A stretch of DNA of 64,000 nucleotides from Balanoglossus misakiensis (GCA_040954595.2 CM082582.2:8432001-8496000); one strand, 5' to 3'. Counted from the stretch's first letter, positions 15,201-28,645 are shown. Notes: generated by a model from the sequence alone, not told the origin. Made by a program: numbers and translations.

Positions 15201-16150
15201 CTGCGACAGACAACTGTGTCAATGTAGAGATAACCCTTGCATAGCGTGGATAGACTGAATATACACTCGAGTATTATAGGTGGGAGGTGGCTCAGGAATA
15301 TCATCTATAGACGTGTCACAGGGCATTCTCTGCCTATTACATGCCACTGGACAAAGTAGGGCTCGAACACTCCTGGTGGTTCAGAAAAATCGAGAAAGAC
15401 TGACAGAACTATAACACAGTATGCCATAATGTCTGGCACTGGTGGACAAAACTGGCAGGTCACTCCGATGATTGTCTTTGAAAGACGCTCCAAGGCAAAA
15501 CTGAAGCAGCACACATCCCTAACACCGATGGACAGACTGACCAGGGTACGTCGCAGTTTATACAGGAGAAGCGGTCGACGGAATGAGGTGTTGGATCACC
15601 ACAGCCAACTTCCAAGAATTGCCCACAGTCTGACACAGGTTTAAACAGCAATCGCCATGACGATTACGAACACACAGGGAATGATGCAACCCACCATGGC
15701 TAATCTCCAAACCGGCTAGACCAACGGTAAGAGAAGAATCTGAATATTAAATTCTTCTGGGTTTTTATAAGGTAGACTGACTTCGTATACGCATGGAACT
15801 TGTTGGAGGCTTAGGTACACTGACATGGAACCTTTGGACCAGTCCCCACAAGACTGTTGACAGAATCACACACGGCCCTCCATAAAGCCGCGAACAGGCA
15901 ACACATGGAATGTTAGAATTGGACCAGGCTAAAAAACATACAGGACTAGAAAAAGTGAACCTAGCTCCGCTTGCACACAGAGAAAAAAACTAAGAGATGG
16001 AAGGCTCTTGCGACCTACTGATGCAATGCTTAAAATATCATGGTTTATGGTGCTACTACACCATAAGACATTTTATGTCACAGCAGCATTGCTGTGAGAT
16101 AACCAGGGACAGGGCCAAAAAAACATAAAGAAATGTACAAACACACTTAC

Positions 16151-18463
16151 TATTTTGCACTATCTATAAGCTGATATTCATTTGCTCTTTCATAACATCC
16201 TTGTACACCAGTATCTTTCCATAATACTTCAGTGTGATCCCAAAATTCCTGGAGAGAAAAAAAACAGGAAATACACAAAAGTAAGAGCTTTTCCTCAACA
16301 AGAATGTATTTTTTTATTCATAATTATGGACACAAAATACAAAAATATTTTCGTAACACAATATTTGGCATCAATGCTATAAAAGAGGCACTTCCTGGTT
16401 TCCGGGGCAACATGTTTTGTTATTTTGACAGTTCTCCCCTAGTATTGGATTTTTCCGCCACAGAAATATCCGGTGGGAACTAGTCAGGTGAAAACACCTT
16501 TCTGCAACACAGGGAGAGATTTCTCAGCATATCTTTGATGCCCACTCAATAGGAAGTGGAAGTCGACCCTGACGCAAACTTGAATCAATAAATCCTCTAT
16601 TCAACACTGTTGTTTTGGACTGAGGGGAAAAAGAACAGGTGAACTGAAAAACAACAGATTTTGGGTGATTTTTTACGACAATATTGGGCAAAACGGAAGT
16701 CACTGCCCCTCCCCTCACCCTCCTAGTAACCCGAAGCAACTCAAAATAGAGATGCCCCATTAGCCTTCCGATGCCAAGGTAATACTGTGTTTAATCAACA
16801 CAATCCATAGCAACAATGGGCACAAAATTAATCTCAACTTTGTAGGATTATGCATGGCGAAAAAAAATAACTATTTCAATATCCAGGTAATTTTACAATC
16901 ATTCATAAAAAGAAAGTCGTTATTTTTAAGTCAATCATCATGAAATACACACTAACAAACATTTCAGTATACTAAATCAATGCAAACTGTCTCCAATTGT
17001 ATTTTTATCACTGTGACCGGATTACTTGAAATTTATATGAGTCTAAAGATAACAATTATTCTTCTGCATGCCTGATTGTTACAGCCACATGTTATCTGCA
17101 TAATGACAATGTAATTAATTCACACAAGAGTTCATGTTCTAAAAATAGCACAATTGACAACCCAAATTTAACCAAGCTGCTGAACAAATAAACCTTTTGA
17201 CACCTATAATTAGCAACAAATGTTTCTGTTTACAGTTTTGTTTTGAAATAGTTGGTGATGAATTCAGTTTGTAGACATCTAAAATACTGACCCTCTTTTC
17301 TCGGTCTATTTTGGGCTCACACAAAGCATCTGTATCAACCATTACTGATGATTACATAACGTGAGCTTCAACTTGACAGCACAGAATCTAAATGGAAGCC
17401 CTTGTTGAAATAAAATCCTAAAAGAAAATATCTCACTTACGTCCTAATATTGTGTTTTAATAAAATTGTAATGGATGACCTAACTTGTCTGGTTTCCCCC
17501 TGTGCCTCAGCTTATTTCCACCGCATTATAATATTAGTCTTGAATGACTCCGACATGACAAGCACATACATACCTCTGGATAATCAAAACCTGGTGAACT
17601 TGAAACGTCTTGAATATAATCCAATCTGAATTGGTTTTCGGGGTGATCTAGTTGGATAGGCGGTGTTAATGTGCTCATTGCGCCCGTAATTGTCTTCAAG
17701 GGAAGAAGAAAAAAAGATGGCTAGTGTATGAAGTGAGAGAACGGATCATTATGTTAACATTGATTATGCAAAATCAGAACACAGACAGACTCAGTGTTGG
17801 GGAATGCTTCGCCGTAGTCAAGCTTATTCGACTGAACGAAACTTACCAATATCGCATCTCGGATGTTCTTTTTTATATCTTCGATTTTCTGCTTCTTCTC
17901 CCTGGTGAAATCCGACGAGAAATAAAAATTATAGCGGCTGCAAATGTATCCGATATGAAAATATTCCGAGGAGTTCCGTCAGGCAGTAGCGAAGGTGTGC
18001 ATGTTGTTCGCCAACACACAGGGGGTAGGGGGTTAAAAATATGCACAGCATAAACAACGACATCTTATCCACATAAACGCGAAAATACTACAAGTAGGAA
18101 CGAACTGGGGACTTACTCTTGACTAAAACCGTCGACATGAAGAATTCTCATCTGTTTGACTATGGTACTTTTCCCTGATTCTCCCGCACCTTGAAGAAAA
18201 GAACAGAACAAAACGGCGACAGTGGGTATATGTATGCTTATGAGATCGCATCGACAACAAGGGATTCGAGACTCACTCGATACGTAGAAACTAACAACCT
18301 AGCCATTTTGTTGGGACTACTAACCCAGTAAGAGCAACCGATGTGTCGCTCTGTAGATCTGTTTATCCTTTTGAATTTGCTTCTCGATCTTCTTGTTGGC
18401 CTCCTTTCGCTTTTTCTCTTCATCTTTTTGTTCATCAGAAAGGCCGTTTCCAAAACACCCCAT
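16151..18463 (-). CDS. GNAS: Guanine nucleotide-binding protein G(s) alpha subunit, N-terminal 161 residues (partial)
   Basis: This is the alpha subunit of the stimulatory heterotrimeric G protein, which couples receptors to adenylyl cyclase at the plasma membrane. Coding exons on the minus strand are 18463-18325, 18189-18117, 17901-17847, 17693-17574 and 16248-16151; phases match at all four junctions. The protein starts MGCFGNG: Gly2 and Cys3 are the family's myristoylation/palmitoylation positions. The amphipathic helix follows ([25 protein letters not shown]), then the P-loop GAGESGKST in exon 2 and [11 protein letters not shown], typical of Gs. Exons 4 and 5 carry the helical domain ([26 protein letters not shown]). 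The last base pair shown begins a Tyr codon. The switch regions, NKQD motif and C terminus were not found to the left and probably lie beyond the window start. A tandem CRE lies about 380 bases upstream of the start. Confidence 0.95.
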
Positions 18464-18818
18464 CAGTATAGCTTCAAGCTTCGCGATGAGCGCCTTTCAG
18501 CGGCCTCGTTCAGCGAAAATGACACCACAAACGAACGTCCAGTGTCCGCAGTATCCACCAGAGTATATCCACGAATGATTGGGCGTCAATGGTGGACGTA
18601 TCCCGTTGGCGTTTTTTGTGATTTGGAGCCTGTAATTCCCGGCTTATTCAGTACTATTTCCCTCTCAAGGCTGAAAGGACACAGCAACCAACCACACGTC
18701 AACTTTGACAAGCAGGCTTAGCTAGGGTGGGGTAGAGCAAAGCATCCTGGGAAAGCCATTACTCATTTACATAGTATTAGCATTATATTTGCATTTTATA
18801 CGCATCTCAAATAAGGAC

Positions 18819-18870
18819 GATCACGTGATCAAGTGACAAGCCGTGACGTCAGTCACGGCAACTGACGTCA
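18819..18870. promoter_or_regulatory. E-box palindrome plus two full cAMP response elements upstream of GNAS
   Basis: A 12-base palindrome GATCACGTGATC (18819-18830) is followed by two perfect TGACGTCA octamers at 18844-18851 and 18863-18870. Their centres are 19 bases apart, close to two turns of the helix. The first lies inside a 7+4+7 inverted repeat (CCGTGAC / GTCACGG, 18841-18858). The block is about 355-410 bases upstream of the GNAS start codon. TGACGTCA is the consensus for CREB/ATF factors. Use by GNAS is an inference from position. Confidence 0.6.
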
Positions 18871-21800
18871 TATTTGCGTCTTCTGTGGGCCTTTTATAGT
18901 ATTTTTAAATCTCCCTAAATTAAGAGATGTTTTTTGTTCTGATATTATTTTGGTATTGTTGATATTATTCATGATCAGTTGTCTGTCTCGTTTCTTCAGG
19001 TGGCATTCTCTTTCGGTCTACGGAATAATATTGTGAAATGTCTGTGATCATGGCCCCTTTTTCGCTGAGGGGCCTTTCAACTGTGAGGGAGTAAAAAAAA
19101 AAACTTGCTTCTAAAATTATCCTCAGCCATTCAACACCTGAGCAGTGATTCTTACCTGTATTCCGATTCCAGCTATTGTTCCCAGCCATATAATACAACA
19201 CGTGCCGTCGTTATTTCGCGGTACACAGAAAGCTCCCAACATGCCACCCACAGTATTATGACCACATTTTAGCGAAAACATGTTGGCCAATTTATAATGG
19301 ACTATTGCCAAGGAAGAGAAAAAAAATTCTTGAAGGTAAGATGTTTTGATGAAATCCTCCGGAAGAGGTGACAATTGGTATTGATTTGGCTTTTGAGGAA
19401 GAGAATTCAACCTGGGTACGTGTTTACCATCCAGACGTAAATATGGACCAAGTTAATCGGTCGGAAAGTGCAAGATACTTCCGACGTATCCGAACACGGG
19501 CATGTTTTGACCGACAATTTCAACGGTGTCACATTCCGGGAAAATATATTGTTTTTTGCTGAAGAAAATAATATCATACCGACCAAGACTACATTGAATT
19601 TCAATGATGTATTTTACAATTTGATGATTTTGTTGTACCATATAGGCGCATATTTTAATTTTTATTGCTATGTTCCGGAACTTCTGAAAAAATATGAGGG
19701 TATATGTCTGAGTGGCAAGAAAAAACTCATCAACCTTAAAGCAAATTAAGCAGCATATAAATTTATAATCAACATTATGAAACAAACAAAATATCCAAAA
19801 CACTCAATGATTTGAATAAAACTTTTTAGACGCGAGTGTTTTGTCAGATCCCGTTGTTGGACTCATTATAATAAACAGCCTACTTTGCGCAGACTGTTTC
19901 ACTAGTTTGCAAGTTACGTTCTCTTGATAATTGACACCTGAACTAACTCCCTGAAAATAACAACCAATGCAATATTTTCGTGTGTGGACAATGATGCCAT
20001 TTGCATGAAACTCTATTATTTTAATACTCAACCTGAACCATCGAAGTTTTGCCAAACGCCAAAGGAATCCCCTAAATTCCCACGATTGGCTACTGGTCAA
20101 TTCTGCACTTAGCCCCTTTGCCTGTAGACAGATTGTTTCGTTTACTTTCTCGTAAGAACAAATGACGTTCAGTTTGACATGGACAATAAACATTACAGAT
20201 GAGACTTCCCAATTCGTGATAAAGTTGGAATATTAAAGTTGGTATCGAAAGGGGTACGTGAACAACAGGTTATGTACAAATCATATATCCAATGACCATT
20301 CGTACAAACTGATTGGTCCCAATCCAAAAACCGCACTAATTGGACAAACAAATATGTAGTTCAAAATAGTTCCTATCCATGAATTTGGTACTTTGCTAGC
20401 TGATAATTGACTCTAAAATAGTTCCTATATTCTACTTTCAGTGCTTTAAAGTGCTGACAAATCGAAAAACATGTGTGCGTCTTCACTGTCCTTGTCCCAA
20501 GTTTGAAGAAAGTGAGTTCACGTCTGAATATAATAGTGATACCACACATGAAAAAATACAACAAAATGACAACGAAGCCGTGGGAGGGGGAATTTGAATC
20601 ATATCATGCTACAAACGTTGCCTTGCCTTTGTGCCAGCTTTGAAAGAAGTTGTTCTAGGTGAATGAAAATAATCCAGGCAACTTTCTGTCGTATTGCCAT
20701 CGCGACAGTGGATTATCACGGCCACTAGTATTGTGATTCGCAGGCTCCTTGTCAGTGCGTGTTGGCTAGTATGGGAGAGAGAATAGTTGACTGAATGTGG
20801 GAGTTAGCACAAAGCCTGATCCGTTCATGGAAACAAATATTTATTGAAAAATCGATCGAGGCCACTTTCATGCCTTTTCGGTTTGCTAAGAAGACAAGAC
20901 AGCGTGTATACTCATAGTCGTTTCCCCTCCCGTCGCTGTCCATTTTGTCTGCTGTGATTCCTTGAAACCACCTGTTGGCCAGGGTCCCGGTGTCTTTGCA
21001 AGCACAAATCATGGTTCGCGGCCCCAACAGTCGACCAGGCCATACCTATTATAGAAAACCCTTTCAGTGATGATTACGAAGTCCACTTAGTAATGACCTC
21101 GCACGTTCATGCCCCGAGCGTGTTCAACAACGAGACCTCCAATGTATCGATTGGTCTTGTCAAACGGTGCGGTCAGTAACCAGGCGGTCATCAACCTTTG
21201 CGGTTGACTTTTTGCCATAGTCGCCAACAGAGGGCGAATGCTCTAATTGCGAGTTGGTTAATGAAAGTTACGTAAAAGAAACAGACTTCCTCTTTATGCA
21301 AGGTTAAAGGCCAATATGTGGGTACTTCTGACCAAAAAGCGCGCCGAAGGAAGGCCAGATAATATCATGATACAGCCACAGCCATATCTCAATACTGACT
21401 ATAGACTGAGCAATTTTGTGAATAACCCAAGTCAAAGGTGAGACACCAATATACGCCCACGTCTCAAATATCCTTGTTTGAGCCAGTCCTGAAAATAAGT
21501 GACTGAGATTTTGCTTTTTGTAAGTTAAGAGTACGCGGTAGGTAATCAGATATGCCGTTTTTTGTAAACCGAGAAAAATGACACAATTTTCTCCCCAAAA
21601 CCCCCCGGATTAACGAAAACATTCCCTTCCCTATGATTTTGAGAACTCGTATGTAGGTACCCATTTCCTCCCTAGTGTTTCTTCACCATTATAACCACTT
21701 TCTATGATAGAGTTTCAAGGTTTAATCTCATGTCGAATTAAAGCAGAATTCTTGGAAAAGACGATGGCATACTGGCAATTCACCGAATTTCGTGATTGAA

Positions 21801-23876
21801 CCCGAATACCAATATGACACGTGATCTAGCCCGGGGGTGTAAACGCCGGGAAATTACAAAGAAAATGGACGGTTAAGTAGTAATATATACACCAACTATA
21901 CTTTCGGTAATATCAAAAACAGCATTACCTTTTCAATAAAAACTGAGTTCCTGTTTTGCAACAAAACAGTTATCAGTCTCCTATGATGTTTCCTTGAACG
22001 TGACAATTCAGCTTATATTATGCGCAAAAAACTATCAGGTTCAATACCCCAAGACCAAATTGTGATGGTGTCATCATTTTTTCCGTCCTCCTGGAAATCA
22101 AACTTTCTCTAAACTTTAACTTCTTGTAGTTTTCGTTTTCTTTGTAAGGTGACGTATTTAATAAGATTCATTCCCAACGATAAGTTTGACATGATTGACA
22201 GCTATATCCGCAATTCGCTCTTCCAACTAGGTTTACTACAGGTTGCCGTAACCTACATATTATACCCTGGCGCTGTATATCGCCTCTGTGATTATGGTCG
22301 CGCAGGAGTCGAGATTTATTCTTTTGAAGATATATTTATAAAATACTGATCATATATCTATTGATATTCGTATTTTTCACATGCTCTCGAAATTAACGAG
22401 CGTACAAGCGCCAGGTTATAGTGTTGGCCTATCATGAAGGTTACGTGCAAAGAAGAGATTTTTAAAATGAGGTTCAGTCTTGTTTCCGTTGGGGGAAAAA
22501 CCGTTGCGTAGTTACAACCGACTGGCCATCCCAATTCATAATATCGTAACTAAAGAGAAACATATTCACTCGGAAATTTTGATGGCAGGTTTTAAAAATG
22601 AGTGTCAACGCCGTGTCGCGCTGTCACCAAGAATGTTGGAGTTTAATACGAAGAGTTACATTTCTCGAAGGCAGTGCGCATTTCTGCAGAGTTAAACCGT
22701 TTTGGCGTTAAATGAGTTTTGAAAAATTAACAACACTGCAATAACAACACAATTGCAACCATAAAATGACATTTCAGTATGAATTAATCGGTCAAAGCCC
22801 CCCCCCCCCCGCGATGACGACATGAAATATTTCATAAAGGTGGGTGCAAACCCAGCGAACATTAATCAATCTATTTATGAAAGTAAAAGACCTTATGGTA
22901 CGGTCACTATTACCTTCTTGTGTACCAGTACCGGTGCACGTAGGCAAAACAATTTATTTTTAAACTCAGTATAGGTAGGTAGACCATCGTGTTTACAGAT
23001 GACCGAGCGCGAGCGAGTCCCAGCAAAACAGTCACGTGAAGTACGGTCACGATCGTCTAGCTTCGTGACCAAAAATTCTTGGCCGGAAGTTCTACGCATG
23101 ATGAAAAACAACTATACCCCATTTTTGATGTGGTTTTTTTTGTGTCGGGGTAGTACACACTATACGGGTTGCTATTCCTCCAAACATTCAACTATTTATC
23201 ATAAGGAGCTAGGGCTTTTGTAAAAAAAAAGAAAAAGATGAAATCAGGGTGTTCACTATCTTTAAAACTTAGTTAACAAAAAAGACGGGGGTTCACAAAT
23301 TAGTCCGTCGGACTTTTGCCACAAAGGACTGGGAATCTGGTAGTACAGTGCAGTACTTTCCACAGTAATATGCAAGTTTAAACTATAATGTTTATACCTC
23401 TCAATAGAGGGGGACGGGTATTTTAGGACTACACTTTTAAAAAGCTTGAATTTGAAAGTTTGAAAACAACTTGAAGGCTAGATGGTCAACTTTTACCTGA
23501 ACACGCAGGTAAACTTACAGTGATTGAGTTTAAAACCAGCTTGACATTTCACTGTGGTGCAGTTTTAACCACGGTAGCCTGTGGGATTCAGTCTCTACTT
23601 GTAGTTTTCGGTGTATGTGATGTGTAGGGACTGCCACGCATAATGCGCGACTTGTTCCCACGGGGGCCGGGTGCGTGCGTCTGTGGAGTGAGTCGAGCCA
23701 GCGCGTTTGCCCTGGAGTAATGAAACAACATACATTCGCGACTCGAACGCACATGCGATATGCACACAGCACTTCCGGGTTGCAACCGGCATATGAAAAC
23801 AGAAGACTGTTCTGGCAGAGATCAAGGACCAGATCAGTAAGAGAGGGTTGACAGTCAAAGTAATTCGCACATCAGA
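18871..23876. other. Intergenic DNA between GNAS and CTU2
   Basis: The two genes diverge from this 5-kb spacer. It is mostly AT-rich and I see no family-assignable coding exon on either strand. The left end holds the GNAS promoter region and the right end should hold the CTU2 promoter, just before 23877. A short C run is present near 22799-22810. Confidence 0.6.
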
Positions 23877-26800
23877 ATGTGTCAGGTACAGGAAGGACAC
23901 GATGGACCAGAAAAAGCTAGATCAAGGTGAGCTCATGCCATCGGATCACTGGTCTCAAGAAGAGTCAATGAATGAATGATGATCGTGGATTTCTTATGCC
24001 TTGCATATACATTGTACTGATATCCACTTTCCATGGTAACTGAGACTCACAGTTGCGTGAGAGTTGTTTGTTTACACGGCGATCGCCTATGACACAGAAA
24101 AAGGATAGGCGATCGCCGTGTAAACAAACAATCCTCATGCAACTGTGCTGTGGCTAAATAACCACAGGTGACTGTATACCTCCAACAACAGCAGTGGTCA
24201 TTTGCCTTTTATCTGACTCAGTTTCAGGACAACCTGTATGCGATGTGATGAACATGCTGTCGTGGAGTTGAAAGCCTACGATTTGGTATTTTGCAGGTAA
24301 GGCAAGGATATGTAGATGGGTAAATCAGGGGTATAGATTACAGAGCCTGCAATTGACAGTTAATCTGTATTGTTGGTACATGTGACATTGTTTATATATT
24401 TATAGTGATGACACACTTCTGCATTTATAATGAGGCAACATTTTAGTGTTACTTTATATACTATGGGCAGTATCTGATGGTGAAAAATGATTGGGTGATT
24501 ATGTCCAGGGGGTTATAACCATTAACCATTCCTGTTTTTTTTCCTGCCGGACAGCTGTGACAGACACACTGAGGAAACAATCAGCACCAGTCACCTCCAA
24601 TAAAAAAAATGCAGCACCAATCTGAAATTTCAATTCTGAAACTCACCTTTCACTTTGTTGCCTTTTTCTCACAGGCAGTGCTTCCTGAATTACTTCACAC
24701 ACAAGTTCCGATCAACAATTGGAAAGTCAAAATTGGTAAAGAAAGGAGAAAAGGTATTACAAAAATAAATGCAAATCTGGCGTACACTTAATTAATAATG
24801 TCACTTTTATGTTCTGTTTCTCAGCACTGATTACAGCAAACCAAATTGTATCGATAAACCCTTTTTTGAGGCAATGCAGCTTTAATGAGCTCAGCCTAAC
24901 CCTGGTGGCTGTAGCCTATATATCTAGGCCCCACTGACATTGTCTAGCAGGACTTAAATAAGCAGCGTGCCCTCCAAGCTAATATTAGGATATTATGCTG
25001 TGCCACTAGAAGGTAGAAGGAAATTATCCATAATACGGGTAAAGTGTAGGGCTGACGCACAGAAATTTCTAGACATTCTAAAATCGCATGAAATCAGGTC
25101 AAAGCCTTTGAAAAGCATGCTTGCTGGCGGGCACGTGTCTATAAGACTAAGCTGAGCATCAGAACATATAGGTCATGGATAATTCAGCCATACCATGGGT
25201 ATCATTTATTGTTAAAGGTAGCTTGTGAGCCTCCTAGGCGTATTTCAGTCAAAATCACTTTTCCATCATGAATTATTTCCGTTTTCATGATCTTTAAAAC
25301 TGGCATCAGGTTGACAATGGCAGAGACCCTGAAAGCCTGTTCGTTTAATGCGAAATTGACGAGAGTGGGCAAACAGAAATAATGTTAGTTTATTACCCCA
25401 CCTGTCTTACAATAATGTCCAATTTTTATCGACCAAAACTACCATTTACTGTTTCTTGCCAATCCGATTTGCAGGTTTTGCTGGCATTTTCTGGAGGTCA
25501 GAGTTCAAGTGCAATGTTGAAGCTTGTGAAAGAGGTATGTGCATTGACTCAAAAAATTGACTTATACTGGTCCTGCTTTTCCTTATGGATGTGTGTGTAC
25601 AGTAGATGCCACAAAGTTCTTTTTATTTTTATTTCCTGGTAAAACCTCATCTATCGCGTCTGTTTGATTGTAATCTAGGGTTTATGTGAAGAGACTCACA
25701 AGAAACTTAGATTTCATCCTGGAGTAATCTACATAGATGGTAAGTCGTCTTGACTTGAAAATTAGACAATGGGAAAAAAATCCACTTCTGCTAATTGATA
25801 ATTTCAGGACATTTTCCACATAGCTCTTTTAAATAAACGAATTCAACAGTCACCTTGTTTCAATTTCTGGTGAAATTTGTTGAATATTTGTGCCGATAGG
25901 AAAACCATTAAAAGCAAACTTTAGTTTGTGCGTTTATCCATTAAAGTCACGTCTGTTATTTGATTTACTAGAGTGGTGACCCCCTCTATTTTGATACCCT
26001 GACAAAGGAGATTTCAAATGACATTACCTTCAACTTTACCGATCATATGTCCTTAATTACCATCCATCAATATTGGTAGTGACATATGCTTACAATGTAG
26101 GACAGTGGTACCTCAAGTACAGTGATGTGTATTCTCTTACTCGTGTAAGTTTTTGAGTGGATCACGAAATAACAAACCTGTAATCCTACACCATATGTTG
26201 CTTTTACCAAGCAATCATTACTGTGCTTAGTTACAGTATTTAATAACGACTGAGTCAGCTGTACTTTTTTGTCAGGTTAACTGTTCTTTCTCTCTGTTCT
26301 GTAGAGTGTACATTGTGCATGGACGCTGGCATTGGCAGATTTTCCAGGATAAAGTCAATTTTGCCGTTTTTGTTGTTGTTTTCAGAAGGAGCAGTCACTG
26401 GCCAAAGTGTCCTGGACAGGGAGAGATCACGTGACCAGATTCAGAGCATCATGGGAGAGTGCGGCTTCCCGAGTCACATCAAAGCACTGGAAGAAGTCAG
26501 TATATTTCATAAAAAAATGTCTGGGTTCATCATGGTTATTGTTGAGTCCAGCATATTGTTGATAATAATGTCAAAAATGGGTGGCTTTGTCGCTTTAATT
26601 TTCAGGTTGTTTACTTAGACGACGCAGAACAGACGACAGATTCAGGAGAGCCGGTTGAAGCCACAGAAAGTAACGAAATCAAAGATGGGGCATCTGAAAA
26701 CATGGCGAAATTGAGGATAGATGACGGACAGTCCAATCGACTACAGGAACTTCTGTCCAATACCAAGTCTCTTACAGCCAAAGAAGATCTCGTTCAGAAC

Positions 26801-28606
26801 TTGAGGTTGGGAGTTGATGTTTGTTGTCTGTTAATTTGTCATGGACATCCTGATTATCCCCCATAACTTTCCTGGCACTATTTTGAAGAGCGCCATCTAC
26901 AGTTACACAAAGGCAGATCTTGTACAACCATTTAAATCAACAAAACATGTTCTGCAGAAAGGTGCTCAAAGACTTGTTCACATGTGACCTTTTGTACTCG
27001 CCCAACAGGAATAAATTACTTCTACACGTGGCACGGAAGAACAAGTACGACAAAGTCATGGTTGGTAACAGTGGTACAAACCTGTCTGTGTGTATTCTAT
27101 CTGACCTCGCCAAGGGGAGGGGAGCCGCTGTTCCCTTGGATACCAACTTTGCTGACCACCGCCATGGAGATATTCTTTTTCTCCGACCAATGAGGTAAGA
27201 CATAGATATGTTCATCTGAGAGGGTTGGATATTAATTACCAAACATCCACTCAATAAAAAAACTTTTGCTATTACTTGATCATACACATTCTTCTCTTCA
27301 GGGAATTTACATCGAAAGAGATTGCCCTTTACAATCGTTTCCAAGACATTGAACCAGTTGTCATGCCAACGTTGACTACCAAAGCAGCGGTGAACGCCAG
27401 TATAAACCACTTAACAGAGGCATTCGTTACCAATTTACAAGTGAATTTTCCATCCACTGTGAACACTGTATTCAGGTGAGTTACTGTAATTCTCAAGTCT
27501 GTCACTGTGACAGAAGTACAACCACTGCACTGTTTTATTTGGTTCATATTTGTTTACTATATCATATAATCCATAGAACTGGTGAAAAGTTATGTGATGC
27601 CAAGGCTCGTTCAACAGAATCCAAGAACTGCTGTGTAATGTGTCAGGTGAGTTAACTTTGTGTGTGCGTGTGCGTTCATTGGAGTTCGAGTTCTCCATTG
27701 TTCACAAGTTCGGTGTTGGTTTGAAACAAAAGCTCAGTAGTGTTTTCAGTCCAGTGAAGCGAACGACATGAACACATCTTCTCTTGACCTTCAACAGGCA
27801 TTATTGGACACTACAGTCGGCACTGCATCGGCTCTGAAATCCACTGAATTCTCTCTGTCGCTCATGAAAGAAAAGACGAGAAACACCAAACCAACGCACC
27901 AGTCTGCAGATGGAGGGCGCTGTTCCGACTCCTCTGAATGCTGTGGCCAGGGAGATGGAAGTTGTCGCAGCAATCCCAGAGAATCGTCGTAAGTTTGAGT
28001 TTGTTTGATCTAGAATTCATGTAGTTTCTCCAAAAAATAAATCGGCCCTTCTGCTGCTTTGTAAATATATCAAGTCATCGACCGTGTGTATTTCATCAAG
28101 ATCTTGTTTTTCTTTCCAGATTAATATCAAAAGACCAGGTGAATGAATACCTGTGTTATGCCTGCAGAGTGACACTCAGAGACGTGGTAAGACTGTTAGT
28201 CTTCTTACAATTCAACACCGCTACATTCCATGGCAACAGAGTCTGGATTTGCACGGATGACCGGATACCTTTTACTAACCAAAAGCATATTGTCTGTTGA
28301 TTCAACAGAAGGATGTGAACTGTTTACCAAGATACATCGCTGAAGAGGTTGCCATGAGAACGAGAAGGTGGGTGTTGAGAGCGACATTTGTCAGTTTTAC
28401 GGTCTGTCATTGATCAAAGTTTGAACCTGTCCAGCAGCACACTCGTACCAACGAAAATGCAAAGATGGCATATCTCTGTCACACAAATGACCAGTTGGTA
28501 CAGTACACCATTCACCCCAATATCCTTCTGCAAAAATTATTTTTATTTTTGCAGGTCACATATGAAGGCCGAAATCGAAGGCTTTCTTCTGGATGAAAGT
28601 GATTAA
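23877..28606 (+). CDS. CTU2: Cytoplasmic tRNA 2-thiolation protein 2
   Basis: CTU2 partners CTU1 (NCS6) in thiolating wobble uridine 34 of tRNA Lys, Glu and Gln in the cytosol, using sulfur from URM1. Exons: 23877-23926, 24228-24296, 24675-24753, 25475-25534, 25679-25739, 26386-26495, 26606-26805, 27009-27194, 27302-27475, 27577-27646, 27798-27988, 28120-28186, 28309-28367, 28555-28606. Frame is kept throughout, giving 475 residues (human about 515). It opens MCQV, as CTU2 proteins do, then shows CMRC and FCRQCF cysteine pairs followed by YFTHKFR. The fold's loop reads LLAFSGGQSSSA, degenerate relative to the SGGxDS ATP loop of active PP-loop enzymes, as expected for the CTU2 subunit. VGNSGTNLSV and GRGAAVPLDT are further family blocks. 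C-terminal Cys pairs (CVMC, CYAC) and an acidic LLDESD end complete it. A polyadenylation signal follows at 28640. It is convergent with CDYL. Confidence 0.95.
24048..24147. repeat. 43-bp inverted repeat (long hairpin) in CTU2 intron 1
   Basis: Left arm 24048-24090 and right arm 24105-24147 are reverse complements except for three positions (57/138 and 63/132 are G-T, 62/133 is A-C, counted from 24000). The inner 27 bp are perfect. The loop is 14 bases. The core reads CGGCGATCGCCG on both arms. It lies within CTU2 intron 1 (23927-24227). It could be a foldback/MITE remnant or a transcribed hairpin. Confidence 0.9.
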
Positions 28607-28639
28607 ATGTCAATGTTATGAAGTTGTATGAAATTTGAA

Positions 28640-28645
28640 AATAAA
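28640..28645 (+). terminator. CTU2 polyadenylation signal AATAAA
   Basis: Canonical AATAAA 34 bases after the CTU2 stop codon, implying a very short 3' UTR. No other candidate is as well placed. Confidence 0.7.

Larger units (their letters stand above)
1..16150. other. Gene-poor region, probably a giant GNAS intron or 3' flank
   Basis: I find no exon that I can assign to a known protein family on either strand in this stretch. GNAS exon 5, just to the right, ends at a good donor on the minus strand, so at least part of this DNA must be intron. I looked on the minus strand for the remaining Gs alpha signatures (DVGGQRDERRKW, LNKQD, the C-terminal QYELL) and did not see them. The stretch is AT-rich, with homopolymer runs and short microsatellites, and one GC-rich patch near 8640-8925. 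Short exons can be missed by eye, so this is not proof that it is empty. Confidence 0.6.

Noticed and set aside
163-16000. Many open frames of 60-145 codons on both strands in the left 16 kb
   Set aside because: None shows a recognisable domain, compositional signature or good flanking splice sites; several start at non-ATG codons and cross low-complexity DNA. They look like chance frames.
19368-19803. Overlapping open frames between GNAS and CTU2
   Set aside because: AT-rich, no family resemblance, and the frames on both strands are equally open, as expected by chance.
23032-23050. Additional CACGTG-type sites elsewhere (for example near 21822, 23032 and 26427)
   Set aside because: A hexamer core is expected by chance at this frequency, and the one near 26427 is inside a CTU2 coding exon.
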